Assembly (NCBI GenBank): GCA_018105865.1
Contig: CM030861.1
Coordinates: 4,266,484-4,330,483 of the forward strand
Length of the DNA: 64,000 bases
Direction of reading: 5' to 3'
Source: Metaphire vulgaris
Lineage: Eukaryota > Annelida > Clitellata > Crassiclitellata > Megascolecidae
Shown piece by piece: positions 1 through 12,600 of the stretch (position 1 is the first letter of the stretch; each line of letters starts with the position of its first letter). The position numbers and the translations under genes are program-made. The notes below the pieces were generated by a model. The model did no database searches, was not told the DNA's origin, and worked only from the letters and a program-made list of their open reading frames with translations.

Positions 1-2200
1 TTGGCTGATGGCATGTTTCTGTTTAATTCTTGTCTTTGTCTCTAATTTAACCCCAAGCTGTTAGCATGTATTTTGTGTGTCCATGTTGAATATGTACATG
101 TACTACATAAAACAAAAATTGATTCAGTTTTAGATACACATTTTACCACACATAGTTTTTACTTGAGTCTGCAGCAAAATAGCATTTAATTACAAGGATA
201 AGATTTTATTTGTGGCTAAACTTTTATGTGAGTTGTATTTGGGCATGGATATTTTATATCTCAGGAGAGGTTCATATAAATTTATTTAGGGTCTGTGATT
301 CCCACATTTTCAGATCACATGGCAAGTGATTAAGCACATATTTTTTTCATTCTTTCAGGCTACTTTCAACAGGTCAGAAGAATGTGGCATTTAAGTATTA
401 GAATAGTTGGTGGGGCTTTGAGATGCCTTTGAGTGATTCTCACCTCTGCAGAATTGGCTGGTGTATGTGTCTTGGTTAGGACTGAATAAAGTCTTTAACA
501 ATTGCAGCCAATGAAAAGAAGGAATGTAAACATTTTAGTTGGCTCTTGGACATGGATCATTAGATACATCATGTGATGACATGAGTCATAATTAATTAAC
601 CAATAAAACATGTGCCTGGTAGACATCCTTACCAGTGTTACCACCTACTTTGTACAATCTATATATAAATAACTTATGAAGTACAGTGATGGCTTTGTAC
701 CAAGCAACCCAGCCTATAGGCATTGTGCAAAATAATCTGTCTGACAGTAGACTACTATTGGACAAATAGCACTGGCATAGCCATTTTAAAAATGAAATCT
801 GTCAAGGAATTTTTGAATCTGTTCAAGCAGAGAAAGAGCATTAAAAACTCAGCCAGTCACAATTTCACTCCTCTTGGGCAACAGTTGCTGCTGTCAGAGG
901 CACTTTGATGTCAGCAGGACAGCCACAGATTTGGCAAACAAGACCAGAGTCATCAACCTTAGAGAGGGCAACTGGTCAGTCAAAATGACCTATGTGACCC
1001 AGTGAATCCTTGAAATCTTCCAAGTGTGTCATTAGTTTGCATTTTTAGGAATACATTTGAAAGATAAACAAATGAGAAATGGAGGAGCATGGTGGTGATT
1101 ATTGAACTTGATATGCTAGACGTTAAAGGTGCTTTAATTAGTTATAAAATGGTATAGCAATCTCTTAATTTAGTTGAAAACTTTACTTGAAAACACAAAG
1201 TGCATGTTGTATAAAGGCTGATTCATGCTCCAGATGTTGACAGTAGGATTTGCAAAAGACCATACATGAAAACAGATGCTATTAGCAGGAGCAGATAATA
1301 AAGTAAAAGAATATCCCCTTAAACATGCATTTATGACTAATTATTTGGACAGTTAGTTAGACAATTCATGTAGTGCAGTATAAATAGCAGAGGCCAAAGT
1401 CTTGGGCACTGGTGACTGGTGACAACATTGATGAGTCAATGAGGACATGATGATGTTGATAATGAAAATCCGCTCAGATGGTACAAATGAATTCACTGCA
1501 TTTACCTGTAGGCCTACTGAATCTGGCAGTGAAGCCCTTAGAAAGGATCTTCTGCAAAAAATACTTTCACAGGATTGGCAAGTCAACAGGGCACAGAAGA
1601 AACTGGTATAAAAGGTCTGCACCTTTGGTGTGATCTGAGGGTGAATTCTTGATGCTGATGCGGTCTTTCAAGAGAGAATAATCTGTCACTGAATTTAGCA
1701 AATCTGACAGCAGATGAAACTCCAAATGAAGACTGAACTAGCGGCTGTTGGATATCTTAGTAGGTGACTTCGGCCAAATGGTGGATTACACAAGACATAG
1801 TGACACAATGAATGACTGGAAATGTCCAGAATGACTTGGAAAAAATGCAGAAAATGACATAAACTCTTTATAAAGCAGAGAGCATAGACTAGAGTCTCCA
1901 GGATTAAAAATTAGTGTTTATTGATTATAATTAGTGATCAAATAATTGATTGATTGAACAGTATTCTTGTTGAATGTCCAGCATCCAAAGAATTGATCAG
2001 AACTTGACTTGAGTTAAGCATGATTTTATTGTAATTTCTCATTGTGTGGCTGGAAACTGTAATTCTAAGACTGAATAGGGAGCAGAGCTGCCCCATGAGT
2101 CAATGACCCTTTGTGGATATGCTAATGAGAGTATTTGAGGGAAGGCACATGATCAAGAAAGTGGTCATTTGGAGCAGAGAGCCTATGGGGTAGATGGAGC
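1..2200. other. Non-coding sequence, no gene recognised
   Basis: No exon of the upstream part of PMCA or of any other gene could be recognised on either strand. Short open frames have no domain signature and no splice support. It may be PMCA intron or intergenic DNA. Confidence 0.5.
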
Positions 2201-2209
2201 ACCATGGAT

Positions 2210-2345
2210 GATAATTACCGTATTTGCACGATTATGATTATTACCCGCATGTATATAACCTGCATACATGTTTAACCCCCCCCCCCTGGAAAATTACGAA
2301 TTATGTTCCAACGTCCCAGTATAAGCCGCACTTGAATATAACCCA
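2210..2345. repeat. MITE fragment with ACCGTATTTGCACGATTAT end
   Basis: Begins ACCGTATTTGCACGATTATGA and repeats GCATGTATATAACCTGC/ATAAGCCGC-like blocks, typical of short DNA-transposon ends that start CCGTATTT. Related ends with GTATAATGCACA occur near 7993, 8745, 30640 and 50930. Confidence 0.45.
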
Positions 2346-2392
2346 CATATGCTAGTTTTCAGGTATTTGGAGGTGTCGATGCTATGATGTAC

Positions 2393-2541
2393 AGGGCACC
2401 GAGAGCACTGATGGGGCGTTGAGATTGCTGACGGGGTGCCAAGAGCAGTGACGGGGCGCCGAGAGTGGTGACAGGGTGCCTAGAGCGTTGATGGGGAACT
2501 GAGAGCTCTGATGGGGCACTGAGAGTGCTGATGGGGCGCCA
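2393..2541. repeat. GC-rich minisatellite, unit about 21 bp
   Basis: About seven imperfect copies of GGGGCGCCGAGAGTGCTGAC, with more at 2669-2705 after a 130-bp interruption. Copies differ at several positions. Confidence 0.8.
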
Positions 2542-2776
2542 GGGATATAAATCTGAGGCTGGTAACCATACAACCATAGTAAATGCATACTAAATAGCCC
2601 CGAACCCGCCCAAAATTTTACCGACACCCGCCCCCCCCATTCACAATTCTAGAAATAATCCTGTGGTGCGCCAAGAGTGTTGACGGGGCGCCGAGAGTGT
2701 TGACGAGGTTTCAACAGGTAGCTCAATGAAGAGCAAAGACTTTAACAAAATACTATGGAACAGTCTCTAATTGCTT

Positions 2777-5000
2777 TAGTTAGCTAGTTAGTTATAGGCT
2801 GATTTTATATAGCGCTATTGTACTAGCAGGCTAGAGTCAAGAGTGCTTTATATTGCATTAAAGGAGTGTTCAAACAAGTGTGTCTTTAGTCTCTTAGTGA
2901 ATGTTTCCAAGTTGGTCGTGTTGGTGACACTGTCTGGTAGCGTGTTCCAGAGAGCTGGGTCCCCTTGAGTAACAGAACGCTCTCCCAGTTTGGCTGTTCT
3001 CGAGGGAGGAGGCACCGTAAGTCAGACCCGACCGGAGGAGCGGAGCTGCAAGTGACCTTCTGTGGATGGAGGCTTACGAAGAAGCACCGATAGGTAGTCT
3101 GGGCAGAACGGGTCGTAGAGTGCTCTGAACGTAAACCTGCACATCTTGTAGATTACCCGCTCCGGTATGCGGAGCCAGTGTAATCTGCCCCGAAGTTGGG
3201 GAGTGACGTGCTCACCCCACCTGGTCTGAAAGATCACTCGAGCGGAAGCGTTCAACACCATCTGCAGACAATTGAGCTGGTAGTCTGGCGTTTTGAGGAA
3301 TATACTATTACAGTAGTCTATTCTCGTGAGAACCAGCGCCCACACAAGCTGGGTCATGACAGATGCAGGTAGTTGCCTTCCTATCACTCTAATTCACCAG
3401 AGCTGGTAGAAGGAATTGCGAGCGACGATGCCGATATGGTTACGGAGTGACAGCGACTCGTCTAATAGTACTCCGAGAAGACGCACCTCGGTCGACGGGA
3501 CAATAGGGATCTGATCGATGACGAGCGGCGCATGGCTAATTAGATGCGTCTTCCTTGGGGTGGTAATCCAGAGAACTTCCGTCTTGGCTGGGTTGAGAGC
3601 CATACGATTTGCCTCAGCTCAGAGTTTGATTTTGGCTATGCACGCTGTGACGCAGTCACGTAGTTGTTCCGTATCCCTGACAGGGCAAGAGGCCAGGATC
3701 TGTACATCATCTGCGTAAGCATGAGGGGCTAGCCTGCACTCCTTGACAATCCGTCCAATGTCTGCGACATACAGAATAAACAGGAGCGGGCCTAGCACAG
3801 ACCCCTGCGGCATGCCACTGAGAACAGGATGCGGTGAGGACATGGCCTCGTTCCACCATATTGACTGCGTGCGATCGGTTAGGTAGTCTTGCAGCCACTT
3901 GAGGGCTCCACCCTTGATGCCGTAAGAAAGCTCCAGCTATAGGAACATGATCTTGTGATCGACAGTATTGGAGGCTGCTGAAAGGTCCAGTAGACAGAGG
4001 AAAGCGACCCGATCATTTGATACAGCATCAGCAATATCGCTGAAGATGCGCAGGACGACCGACTCAGTGGAATGACCATGTCTGTATGCCGACTGATTCT
4101 TCGGCTTTAGTCCGTTCGCTGCTAGATATCCGACCATTTGTGTGTTGACGAACCTCTCCAAGACTTTGGAGAGAAAGGTTAGGTTGGAACCTGGGCGATA
4201 GTTGTCGATGTCGGTTGTATTTGCTCCCACCCGCTTCAGCCGTGGACATACAATCGCATGTCTCCAGCACGAGGGAAATTTGCCGGTTCTCAGAGATGTG
4301 GTCATAAACGTCACGATAAATGGCGCCAGAATGTCAATCACTTCCTTGAGAATCCATACTGGAAGGTGGTTGAGGTCATACTGTTTATTCGGGGATGCCC
4401 GGACGATCGCGATAACGTCCTCCGTTGTCGGGGCCGAGAGCTCGGTGAGGGAGGATCGTGTAATCTCGGTGTAGCCGACCAGCTCCGCATCCGACATTCT
4501 TCTGCGAATGGCGGTGATCTTGTCCTCAAGATGTTGGTGGAAGTTGTCTGCAGAAAAGCTGATGGTCACACGGTCGTGATGATAGTGGTTTCTGAGAAGT
4601 CTATCCAGGTGCTTCCACGTCTGCCCTGAATCCGAAGCTGCTGATTTGAGCGACCTCTTCCAGAATTGGCAACCATTCGCCCTAACAAGATGCCTACCGG
4701 TACTATCTTTAAGAGCCTCATGCCAGGCGTTATATGCAGTATCGTATGTCCCAAACCCAAACTTCTTCCGCTTCTGGAAAGCCCGTTCCAAACGTCGAGC
4801 CTTCTGCCTCGCTTGTCTGCAGTCCTGATCATAATAAGGACGGTGTGATCGAATCGACACAGTCGATTACACAAATGGTGCCATGTCATCCAATATTCCA
4901 GTGATAACTGTGTGGTAACGGTCGGCCAGATCCGCTGCAGTAGCTGGTTTTATGAGGTCTTGAGGACTGAGAAACGATGACTCTTTAAGCCGGTCGATAA
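2777..5000 (-). mobile_element. CR1-like LINE, 5'-truncated and broken
   Basis: Reading on the - strand, reverse transcriptase remnants lie in several frames: DQDCRQARQKARRLERAFQ near 4800, NYRPGSNLTFLSKVLERF, LLDLSAASNTVDHKI near 3960, GMPQGSVLGPLLFILYV near 3800, the catalytic box YADDVQIL near 3710, DYCNSIFLKTPDYQLNCLQM near 3300. At least four frame changes separate them. The 3' end is near 2777-2800 with a TTAG-type tail. Not functional. Confidence 0.9.
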
Positions 5001-5317
5001 ATCGACTCCGATCCAAGAACAACAAAATAAGAACGTAGTCATAGTGTTTTACAAATTATATACATTTCAGACATTTATGCCAGCTTTTTATTTTTAGCAG
5101 AAAAAAATCACTAAATCGACTTTTTACTCTACATTAAACAACGCGAACGCCTCCACTAGGGAAGCAGAAGTACGAGTATAATCACTAGATTCGAAAGACT
5201 ACAAATAATCAGGTACTGTAAGTAAGAATTTATTATAGCTAAGATGACATGAACGTTAAAAGGCATTGAGAGAAATATATACAAATTACAGATGGAAAAT
5301 TTTGTAAAATCCTAAAA

Positions 5318-5372
5318 TGCATCGCGGGCCACATGCGGCCCACGCCACAGGCTGCATGTTTGAGACCCCTGG
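5318..5372. mobile_element. hAT element end (fragment)
   Basis: CGGGCCACATGCGGCCC...TTTGAGACCCCTG is the end typical of hAT elements whose other end reads CAGGGGTCTCAAACATG. The partner end and target duplication were not found upstream, so only a fragment is called. Confidence 0.5.
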
Positions 5373-5500
5373 TCTAGATTATAAGCTTCCTTTTGTTTTT
5401 ATTAGAATTGATTATTGATTATTAATTATCTGGTAAATGTTATCAAGTAATTGTGAACGTCCTTGCTATTGATTGAACAGCTTCGATGCTGTTGATGAAG

Positions 5501-5600
5501 NNNNNNNNNNNNNNNNNNNNNNNNNNNNNNNNNNNNNNNNNNNNNNNNNNNNNNNNNNNNNNNNNNNNNNNNNNNNNNNNNNNNNNNNNNNNNNNNNNNN
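5501..5600. other. Assembly gap (100 N)
   Basis: A run of exactly 100 N, a placeholder of unknown true length. It lies in the PMCA intron before the first visible exon and may hide upstream exons. Confidence 0.99.
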
Positions 5601-5648
5601 TCTCATTTTAATTAACAATTTTTGAAATTTTTAGAAACGCTTAAACTG

Positions 5649-6538
5649 CAGTGATGGGTAATTCAATTTCTAATTCTAATTAATTAGCTAATGAATTAGC
5701 TATCTGTCTAATTTAATTCTAATCAATTACTTCAAAAATATTGCTAATTCTAATTCTAATTCTAATGAATAGCTTGCTAATTGTAATGAAAAAAGAACAA
5801 TTAGTTGCCTAATTACACACTTGCTTGTGTCAAGTGCTTTGGAACCACGATTCAAACTCAAGTGGATAGAGTGCTGAGGAAAGATATTTTGTTCAGGACA
5901 AATTAAGCGTCAAGTAAATTCAGTCTCAAAGCAGATAAACAATACACCTTTGACACCAGCTATGGACAATGACAAATCAGTCACACCTCAAATTAAGTCC
6001 TACAACGATCTATTTGGATATATGGAAGAAACTTTGCTGACGTCAACAGAAACTGAAGAGCTCCAAAGTTACTTATATACTCCAACCAATATGAACACTA
6101 ATTGTATTTCTTTTTGGGAGGACCATAAATTGAACTTTCCCTGTTTATACCAGCTACATTTGCAGCATCATATTGTACCGGCCACATCTGCTGCTATTGA
6201 AAGATCATTTAGTGCAGCTGGATTTATTCTTAATGATAGGAGAAAATGAAATCGATTAGATGATACTTTGTTTGAGTCACTTTTTACTTATGAAATGCAA
6301 TTCTGATATAATCTAGATTACGGAGGATGAAATTAATTTTAGCGTTACATTAAAATGCATTGCAATTTTATCACTGCACTTCTAATTGCTAATTCTAATT
6401 AAATTAAAAGGTATCTAATTCTAATTCTAATTAATTGGTTGTGAAATTTTGCTAATTCTAATTCTAATTGTAATTGTCAAATTTCAACTAATTCTAATTC
6501 TAATTAATTAGATAAAAAAGGGCAATTACCCATCACTG
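5649..6538 (+). mobile_element. hAT element with internal deletion
   Basis: Ends are CAGTGATGGGTAATT and its inverse AATTACCCATCACTG. Both flanks carry the 8-bp duplication TTAAACTG (5641-5648 and 6539-6546). Inner flanks are rich in TAATTC repeats. A frame at 5950-6249 encodes the C-terminal hAT dimerisation segment, HIVPATSAAIERSFSAAGF then NDRRK, so most of the transposase is deleted. It lies in a PMCA intron, 14 bases before the earliest possible exon start. Confidence 0.95.
5950..6249 (+). pseudogene. hAT transposase C-terminal fragment
   Basis: About 100 codons, then a stop; homology continues for about 20 codons (NRLDDTLFESLF) after the TGA. ATSAAIERSFSAAG is the dimerisation motif of hAT transposases. 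The catalytic DDE core is absent, so it cannot be active. Confidence 0.85.
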
Positions 6539-6552
6539 TTAAACTGTACTAG

Positions 6553-6693
6553 GCTTTAATGGCTTCAGGTAATCCAGTACAAGAAAGTGAGGAGCAAATC
6601 CAATCTGAGCCAGACTGGGAAGATGAGGCGAATGTCATTCGTCATCTCACTTGCTTATGCATTGTAGGAATTGAGGACCCTGTTAGGCCCGAA
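6553..6693 (+). CDS. ATP2B: PMCA exon a (first visible)
   Basis: The frame gives SEPDWEDE, then [15 protein letters not shown], and ends in phase 0 before donor gtaagt. The start is uncertain: the acceptor may be the ctag ending at 6552 or the ttcag ending at 6568. An in-frame TAG at 6550-6552 rules out an earlier start. A hAT element ends only 14 bases before 6553. Confidence 0.9.
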
Positions 6694-9600
6694 GTAAGTT
6701 AATATGTATTGTAGTTTTTTGTTCTATTTATGCTACTTATTATTTTATTAAGGAACTAGCTTAAGAGGTGGGAAGTTAGTGGCTATTTCCTACCCCGATT
6801 TATTGCAAAAGCTCATCTTATTACGTGTAACAATATTTTAAATCTGAAAATGTGAAGTGAATGCATGATTATCTTTTAAAATTTTTCCTATGGCCTCATT
6901 GGGTGGTCTTGCCTCACCACAGGAGGATGCGCCTCAGAACAGACTATGACTCCGGTTTGGGTCTATGGCCCCAAATGGTTTTGATTTCCCATGAGAGGAT
7001 GTGCCCCAATGGGGCCTATGGCCCCTTTTGGCCACAGCCTGAAAGGGACTTTGTCTCCCATGGGGGGGCTGGGACTAGTCTTGGTCTGAATAAAAGGGGA
7101 CCCAAAATCCCTGCTCTCACCTCCTGTGGTTACTAAAATGTACATCAAGGTTTAGTCTGACTATGGACTTGGGGAGCATTGAGAACTCTCCCAGTGTAGT
7201 TTTGAAAAAAAAGAGTTAAACCATGATCTCTGGTGCTTACTTGAAAAACCTTAATTGTAATTTATTATTGAAGAATGTAGATTCTGTCAGCGAACACATT
7301 CCTCTCTTAATTATAAATATATTTTTAGCACAAATTCTACAACTGATCCCAGGCTCCCAGCCTGAGTACCCGGGAGGTGTAAAAAATTGCAGAATCTCTG
7401 CATATGAAGTGTACATTTTACAATTCTACAATTACACAGCAACATTACTTTAACACTGTTACTGTAGTTCCTCAAACAGCACGATATAGATCCAATCAAA
7501 TGAATTGTTCTGGAATATTACAATTACTTTCAGACATTGCTGATTCCGATTCAACAGATTATCATAACAGAGATATTGATAACTGTTGATTTTGGATTTT
7601 TTTCCATTTATAGTTCTTTGAATTCTGTTCTGTCATAGCTTTCATTGAGGATAAATTTTTTTAGAATTACTGAAACTTTGTACTTTAGGTGCCTGATGCT
7701 ATTAAAAGGTGCCAAAGTGCTGGTGTTGTGGTGCGAATGGTAACTGGAGACAATGTCAACACAGCACGATCCATTGCTACAAAATGTGGAATCTTGAGAC
7801 CAGGCGAAGACTTTTGGTTCTTGAAGGACGTGATTTCAACAGCAAAATTCGTCCCCTCATCCTGATGCTGATGTGAGGAAATTAATTAAATTTCTGTCCT
7901 TTGCCATCATACTGCTTCCATACTGCCATTTTGTTATTTGTGACAATCTAAATAATTGATTTCTGTATTTTAGCTCTGTGATACTTTAATGTTACCATAA
8001 ATCTTGAGTATAATGCACACTTTTAAAATTCAAAATTATCCATAAAGTTAGGAGTGCATATTATATTCATACAATACCAAAATTGGATACATTTTTTCCT
8101 CATTTCCTCCAAAGACTTAATTTTACTGGCACTTTTCATAGCATCTAGCATTTTATATGAATGGTGAAAAGCAGGTGACATAAAAGGAGAGGGAGAGGGA
8201 GATAGAGAGAAACTGAGAGACAATTTGTAAGGAGAGGGGATGGAGCAGGAGAGGGATGATGATGATGATGATTGGAACTGCATTAATGACTTCATTAACA
8301 GCTTAGTCTATTGTTGGTACAAAGTGTCTGCTGTTAGAGGGGAGAGAGATGGAGAGAGACTATTTGCAGGGAGGGAGAGGAGAAGAAGAAGACTTGGAAC
8401 CACATGGGTGGTATTAAGAACTTTAATGCTGGTTACTAGCTCAGTTAAACGAAGCCGGGTGTCACTGCACACCCCCCGGACTCTGCCTATAATTATTGAA
8501 GTCTAAAGTGAAATCTCTGTTTATTATGATACCAGGATACACATTCTCCCATTCATTGCAATAAACATAGGCTCAGGAACTGCTACCAGTGAACCTCTTG
8601 ACATTTGCAACTGTTCACAGTTCTGTTAGCAATAATTAAGCTTGCCAGTTGTCAAGTAAAACATTACTGAGTGTAGAGATTTGAGGTTGTGCATTATATT
8701 CCTGAAATTGATTTTACCTTTTGATCTGCATCCCAGAAAGCCGTGTGCATTATACTCCTGTGCACACAATACTTGATATTTTACGGTAACTCTTTTAGGG
8801 CGGATGTCAACTTTTGTCGCCATCTAACCCATAGCGTTGAAATAATTCCGCCTTGAAAGAGTTAAATTGTCTTTTTTATTAAATAATAAAAGATTACCAG
8901 TTTCTGTATTGTCATATATTTCACATATGTACTCTAATGGACACAATATACTGGTATGTAAATTTTGCCAGAATGAATATTTTAAGCTATTTATTGTTAC
9001 TTAGGGCTTGGGGTTCAAATGCACTCCAGTTTTTTCGATGTTAAGAGAGTAAAGGTAAAATAAAGGTAGTTTCATACCAGAACATTCTCTGTGTGCTAGG
9101 CAGGCAGCAATGCAGGTGGCTTATACAATTAATGTAGAGTATTTGCCACTGCTTTCTCTTGACCTGTGTTTTGCCTTCGCAGCTTGATGCTGCTACCAAT
9201 TTATGCACACCTAAGCGATGAATCGCTTGGTTGACCTATGCAGAATTACTTACAAAATATCCCAGAATTTCGCTTCGAAAATGCACAGGAGTGTTATCGG
9301 TGGTGTTAACTAGTGTTCCTTCACCTGAACCTTAGTCCTGACAAAATACTTCAATATAATGACATAAAGGGAGGAGTCGATAGCGTGGATCATCTGCTTT
9401 GCCTGTATCCCTGAAAGCATAAAGTTAACAGAAAACCCGTGGTCAGCTTCACCACGATTGACATTGCAGAACTACCTTGATAAGCAACTTTCTAGACAAG
9501 CAGCGGAAATCTAAATGGGTCCGTCGTCAATAGCACATTGTGGAGTTGGATGAATCTTTGATAAAACCAGAAATTGATAATTGAACTGAAAATCCTAAGA

Positions 9601-12600
9601 GACTTCACTAACATACAGAGGCTACAATATCTACTCTAGTCATCGCGATTTATCAGATACAGGATCTAAATTTATTTTTTATATTTAGGTATTCAAGCAA
9701 AATCACTAATGAGCTTAGTTTTAAAATTTTATTAGGGACTGCCAGTGTTTATATTTATTTGTGTTCTTTGGCCAAATAGGCCACTATATGACTAATGGTT
9801 GGATTTTGCCAATGGGTTGGACATTTTACAGAACTGATTTATAACAAAAATATGTATTCGATTAGTGGCATTAATTTTTTTCTTGTTATCATAGAAGTTA
9901 TCAAATAGAAATTTGAGAAGTTAAATTGATCAGCTGCTTCTAAATGCATAGTGTTTTAATTGCTCAGGTGGATCCAGTTTTGTTTGACAAGATCTGGCCA
10001 AAGCTTAGAGTACTTGCAAGGTCTTCTCCACAGGACAAATATACTCTCGTGAAAGGCATAATTGATAGTAAGCTGAATCCAACTCGTGAAGTTGTAGCTG
10101 TTACTGGAGATGGAACGAACGACGGACCTGCTCTTAAAAAGGCCGATGTTGGCTTTGCTATGGTAAAGTAATAGAATATTAAAAGTATCCTTTCTAAAAA
10201 CATTGAATAGTAATATCCAGATTGTTGTGGCATTTTGTCTTTGCCCATAATTAGGCCTACAGTGCTGCATTAATAGATCATCATGAACAACTGTATTCAC
10301 AAGTCATTAGTGTAGCATTCTTTTATGCATATGTATGCATTCAAAATGTTTTTAGAAAATATTATTGCATTTAGCTGGTCAAACTGACCTTGAATTATTT
10401 TAATTTCAACACATTCAAACATTGCAGATGTTCTGCAGGAAATTTTTGCATTAAATGTTTTAATCTTTTATTAAAATTTTTACTTGTTGATTTGTCTTTA
10501 AAATTTGATGCATATGTCATGTAAAAAATGTTATGAGTAAAAAATTGCCATTCATTAAAAGTTTTCAGTTTATCAGTGATTGAGGGATGAGCTGTGCAGA
10601 AGGGGAACCATGCTTTCCGATAAATGCTTCTGGCATAATTTAAATTATAACATTTCTGAAAATTTGTGCCAAAGAAAAGTTATTAACCAAATTTCTTTGA
10701 AATGCATATTAGGAATGACTGCATTATTGTGGCTTTGCCAATGACTAATGTTTTTTTGCTGGAATGAACTTTGGCTCTGGTTTTTAGCATAGATGATGCT
10801 GTCTCTAATGCGTTGATGCATTTCTGACTAGGGAATTGCTGGAACGGATGTGGCTAAGGAGGCTTCTGATATAATTCTGACTGATGACAACTTCTCAAGC
10901 ATCGTAAAGGCTGTGATGTGGGGACGTAATGTCTCGACAGCATTGCCAAGTTCCTTCAGTTTCAGCTCACAGTCAATGTTGTTGCGGTCATCGTTGCTTT
11001 TTCTTGGTGCTTGTTTAGTTAAGGTAATGATCTACTTATGACCATTCATAAGTAGCACACAGTTTCACTTTTGACAGTTGTGCAACAGGGTATAGAATGT
11101 CATTAGCTGGAGGCTGGTGCAGAGCTCACCACACCCTTAGCCTGTGTCAGTTCCTGGGCACGAAATGGTAAACCTTTATTCTGAATAAGGAAATCGACAG
11201 ACACACTGGTCAAACCAACTGAGCTCAACCATAAGCTTGCATTGACTCAAAACTTTCCAGTCCCAATAGTAAGGCTGCCCGAAAACGGCCCACCCCCAAG
11301 TGCTGCCCTCCGCCTTCAATGTCAGATCAGCAATGACTACAGACCTTTGAACTCTTGGAAATGCATGCAAGGGAGATCACAATTCACCAAATATCTCATG
11401 GCTCTGGATTAACATGGACTTGTGATGCTGCACAAGACTGAAAATGATGAAGGGTGATCACAATGGCTTTGTGAACACTATTGATGATTATATAGTGAGA
11501 CTTGTCATCATCATTGTCACTGTGTTTGTCTGTGTGCAGTAGTGTCCATTGTGTCATTTTCTTCTATTTGTCTTTGTGTGATGCAGATTGTGTCAAAGCA
11601 TTGTCCATATATGTCATCTTATCATCTGGCTTTCTATCTTCATTGTTATTTTCTTTCATTAGTGTCATTAATGCAGACCTTAGTTTTACAAGTTTTACAG
11701 TTTTCATTCTTCTGAGTCTAACATTTCTTTTGTTGGTTTATGGACTTATTGTGTCAATTATATGTCATTTAAATCGTTTTGCTCCAATCGCAAAAGTTTT
11801 AATTAAATAATTAAACACGTGAGCTGCTTGAGTGTAAGTTGTTGCCTCTGTTAATTTTTGTCGACAATTATTTATGTCTGTATGTTTAGGACTCTCCTTT
11901 GAAAGCCATTCAGATGCTTTGGGTGAATCTGATCATGGACACATTGGCATCACTGGCATTGGCAACCGAAATGCCAACTGAGGATATCTTGAAGCGCAAA
12001 CCATATGGACGTACTAAGCCATTGATATCAAGAACAATGATGAAGAACATCACTGGACATTCAATCTATCAGCTTGTCATCATATTAGCCATTTTATTTG
12101 CAGGTTTAGTTTCTGATTCCGTACACTTTTTTTTAGCTTAGTATGTGGTAATTGAAGAGAAAAAACTAGATGAGGGTAATTGATGAGTACAATACAACAG
12201 GAACCTGTTCTTATTGCAAGTGAAAATTTTGCATTTGCATTATGGTGTTTGAACTCTTATGAATATTTTTATTGCATAAGCAGTAGTAGGAAATGACTTG
12301 TAAAGAAAAGGTTTTGCAACAGTTACATGAGTATCATGCTCCACTGACATTCATTGACTGTGATGAAGCATACATTCATTTTTATGATTCCTATTTAGAA
12401 CATTTTGGGTGTACATAAGCAACTGATTTAATAACATTGAATTTGATAGAGCATGTTGCAGTAGTATTAATTAGCCTACTGTTTTATTATACACAGTAAC
12501 TGGAAGAATCAAACAAATGTAACAAATACATTTTCAGCTAGATTTTATTGTTATAAAATATACATCGTTATGTTTATATCTGCTAGTCATAAAAATCCAC

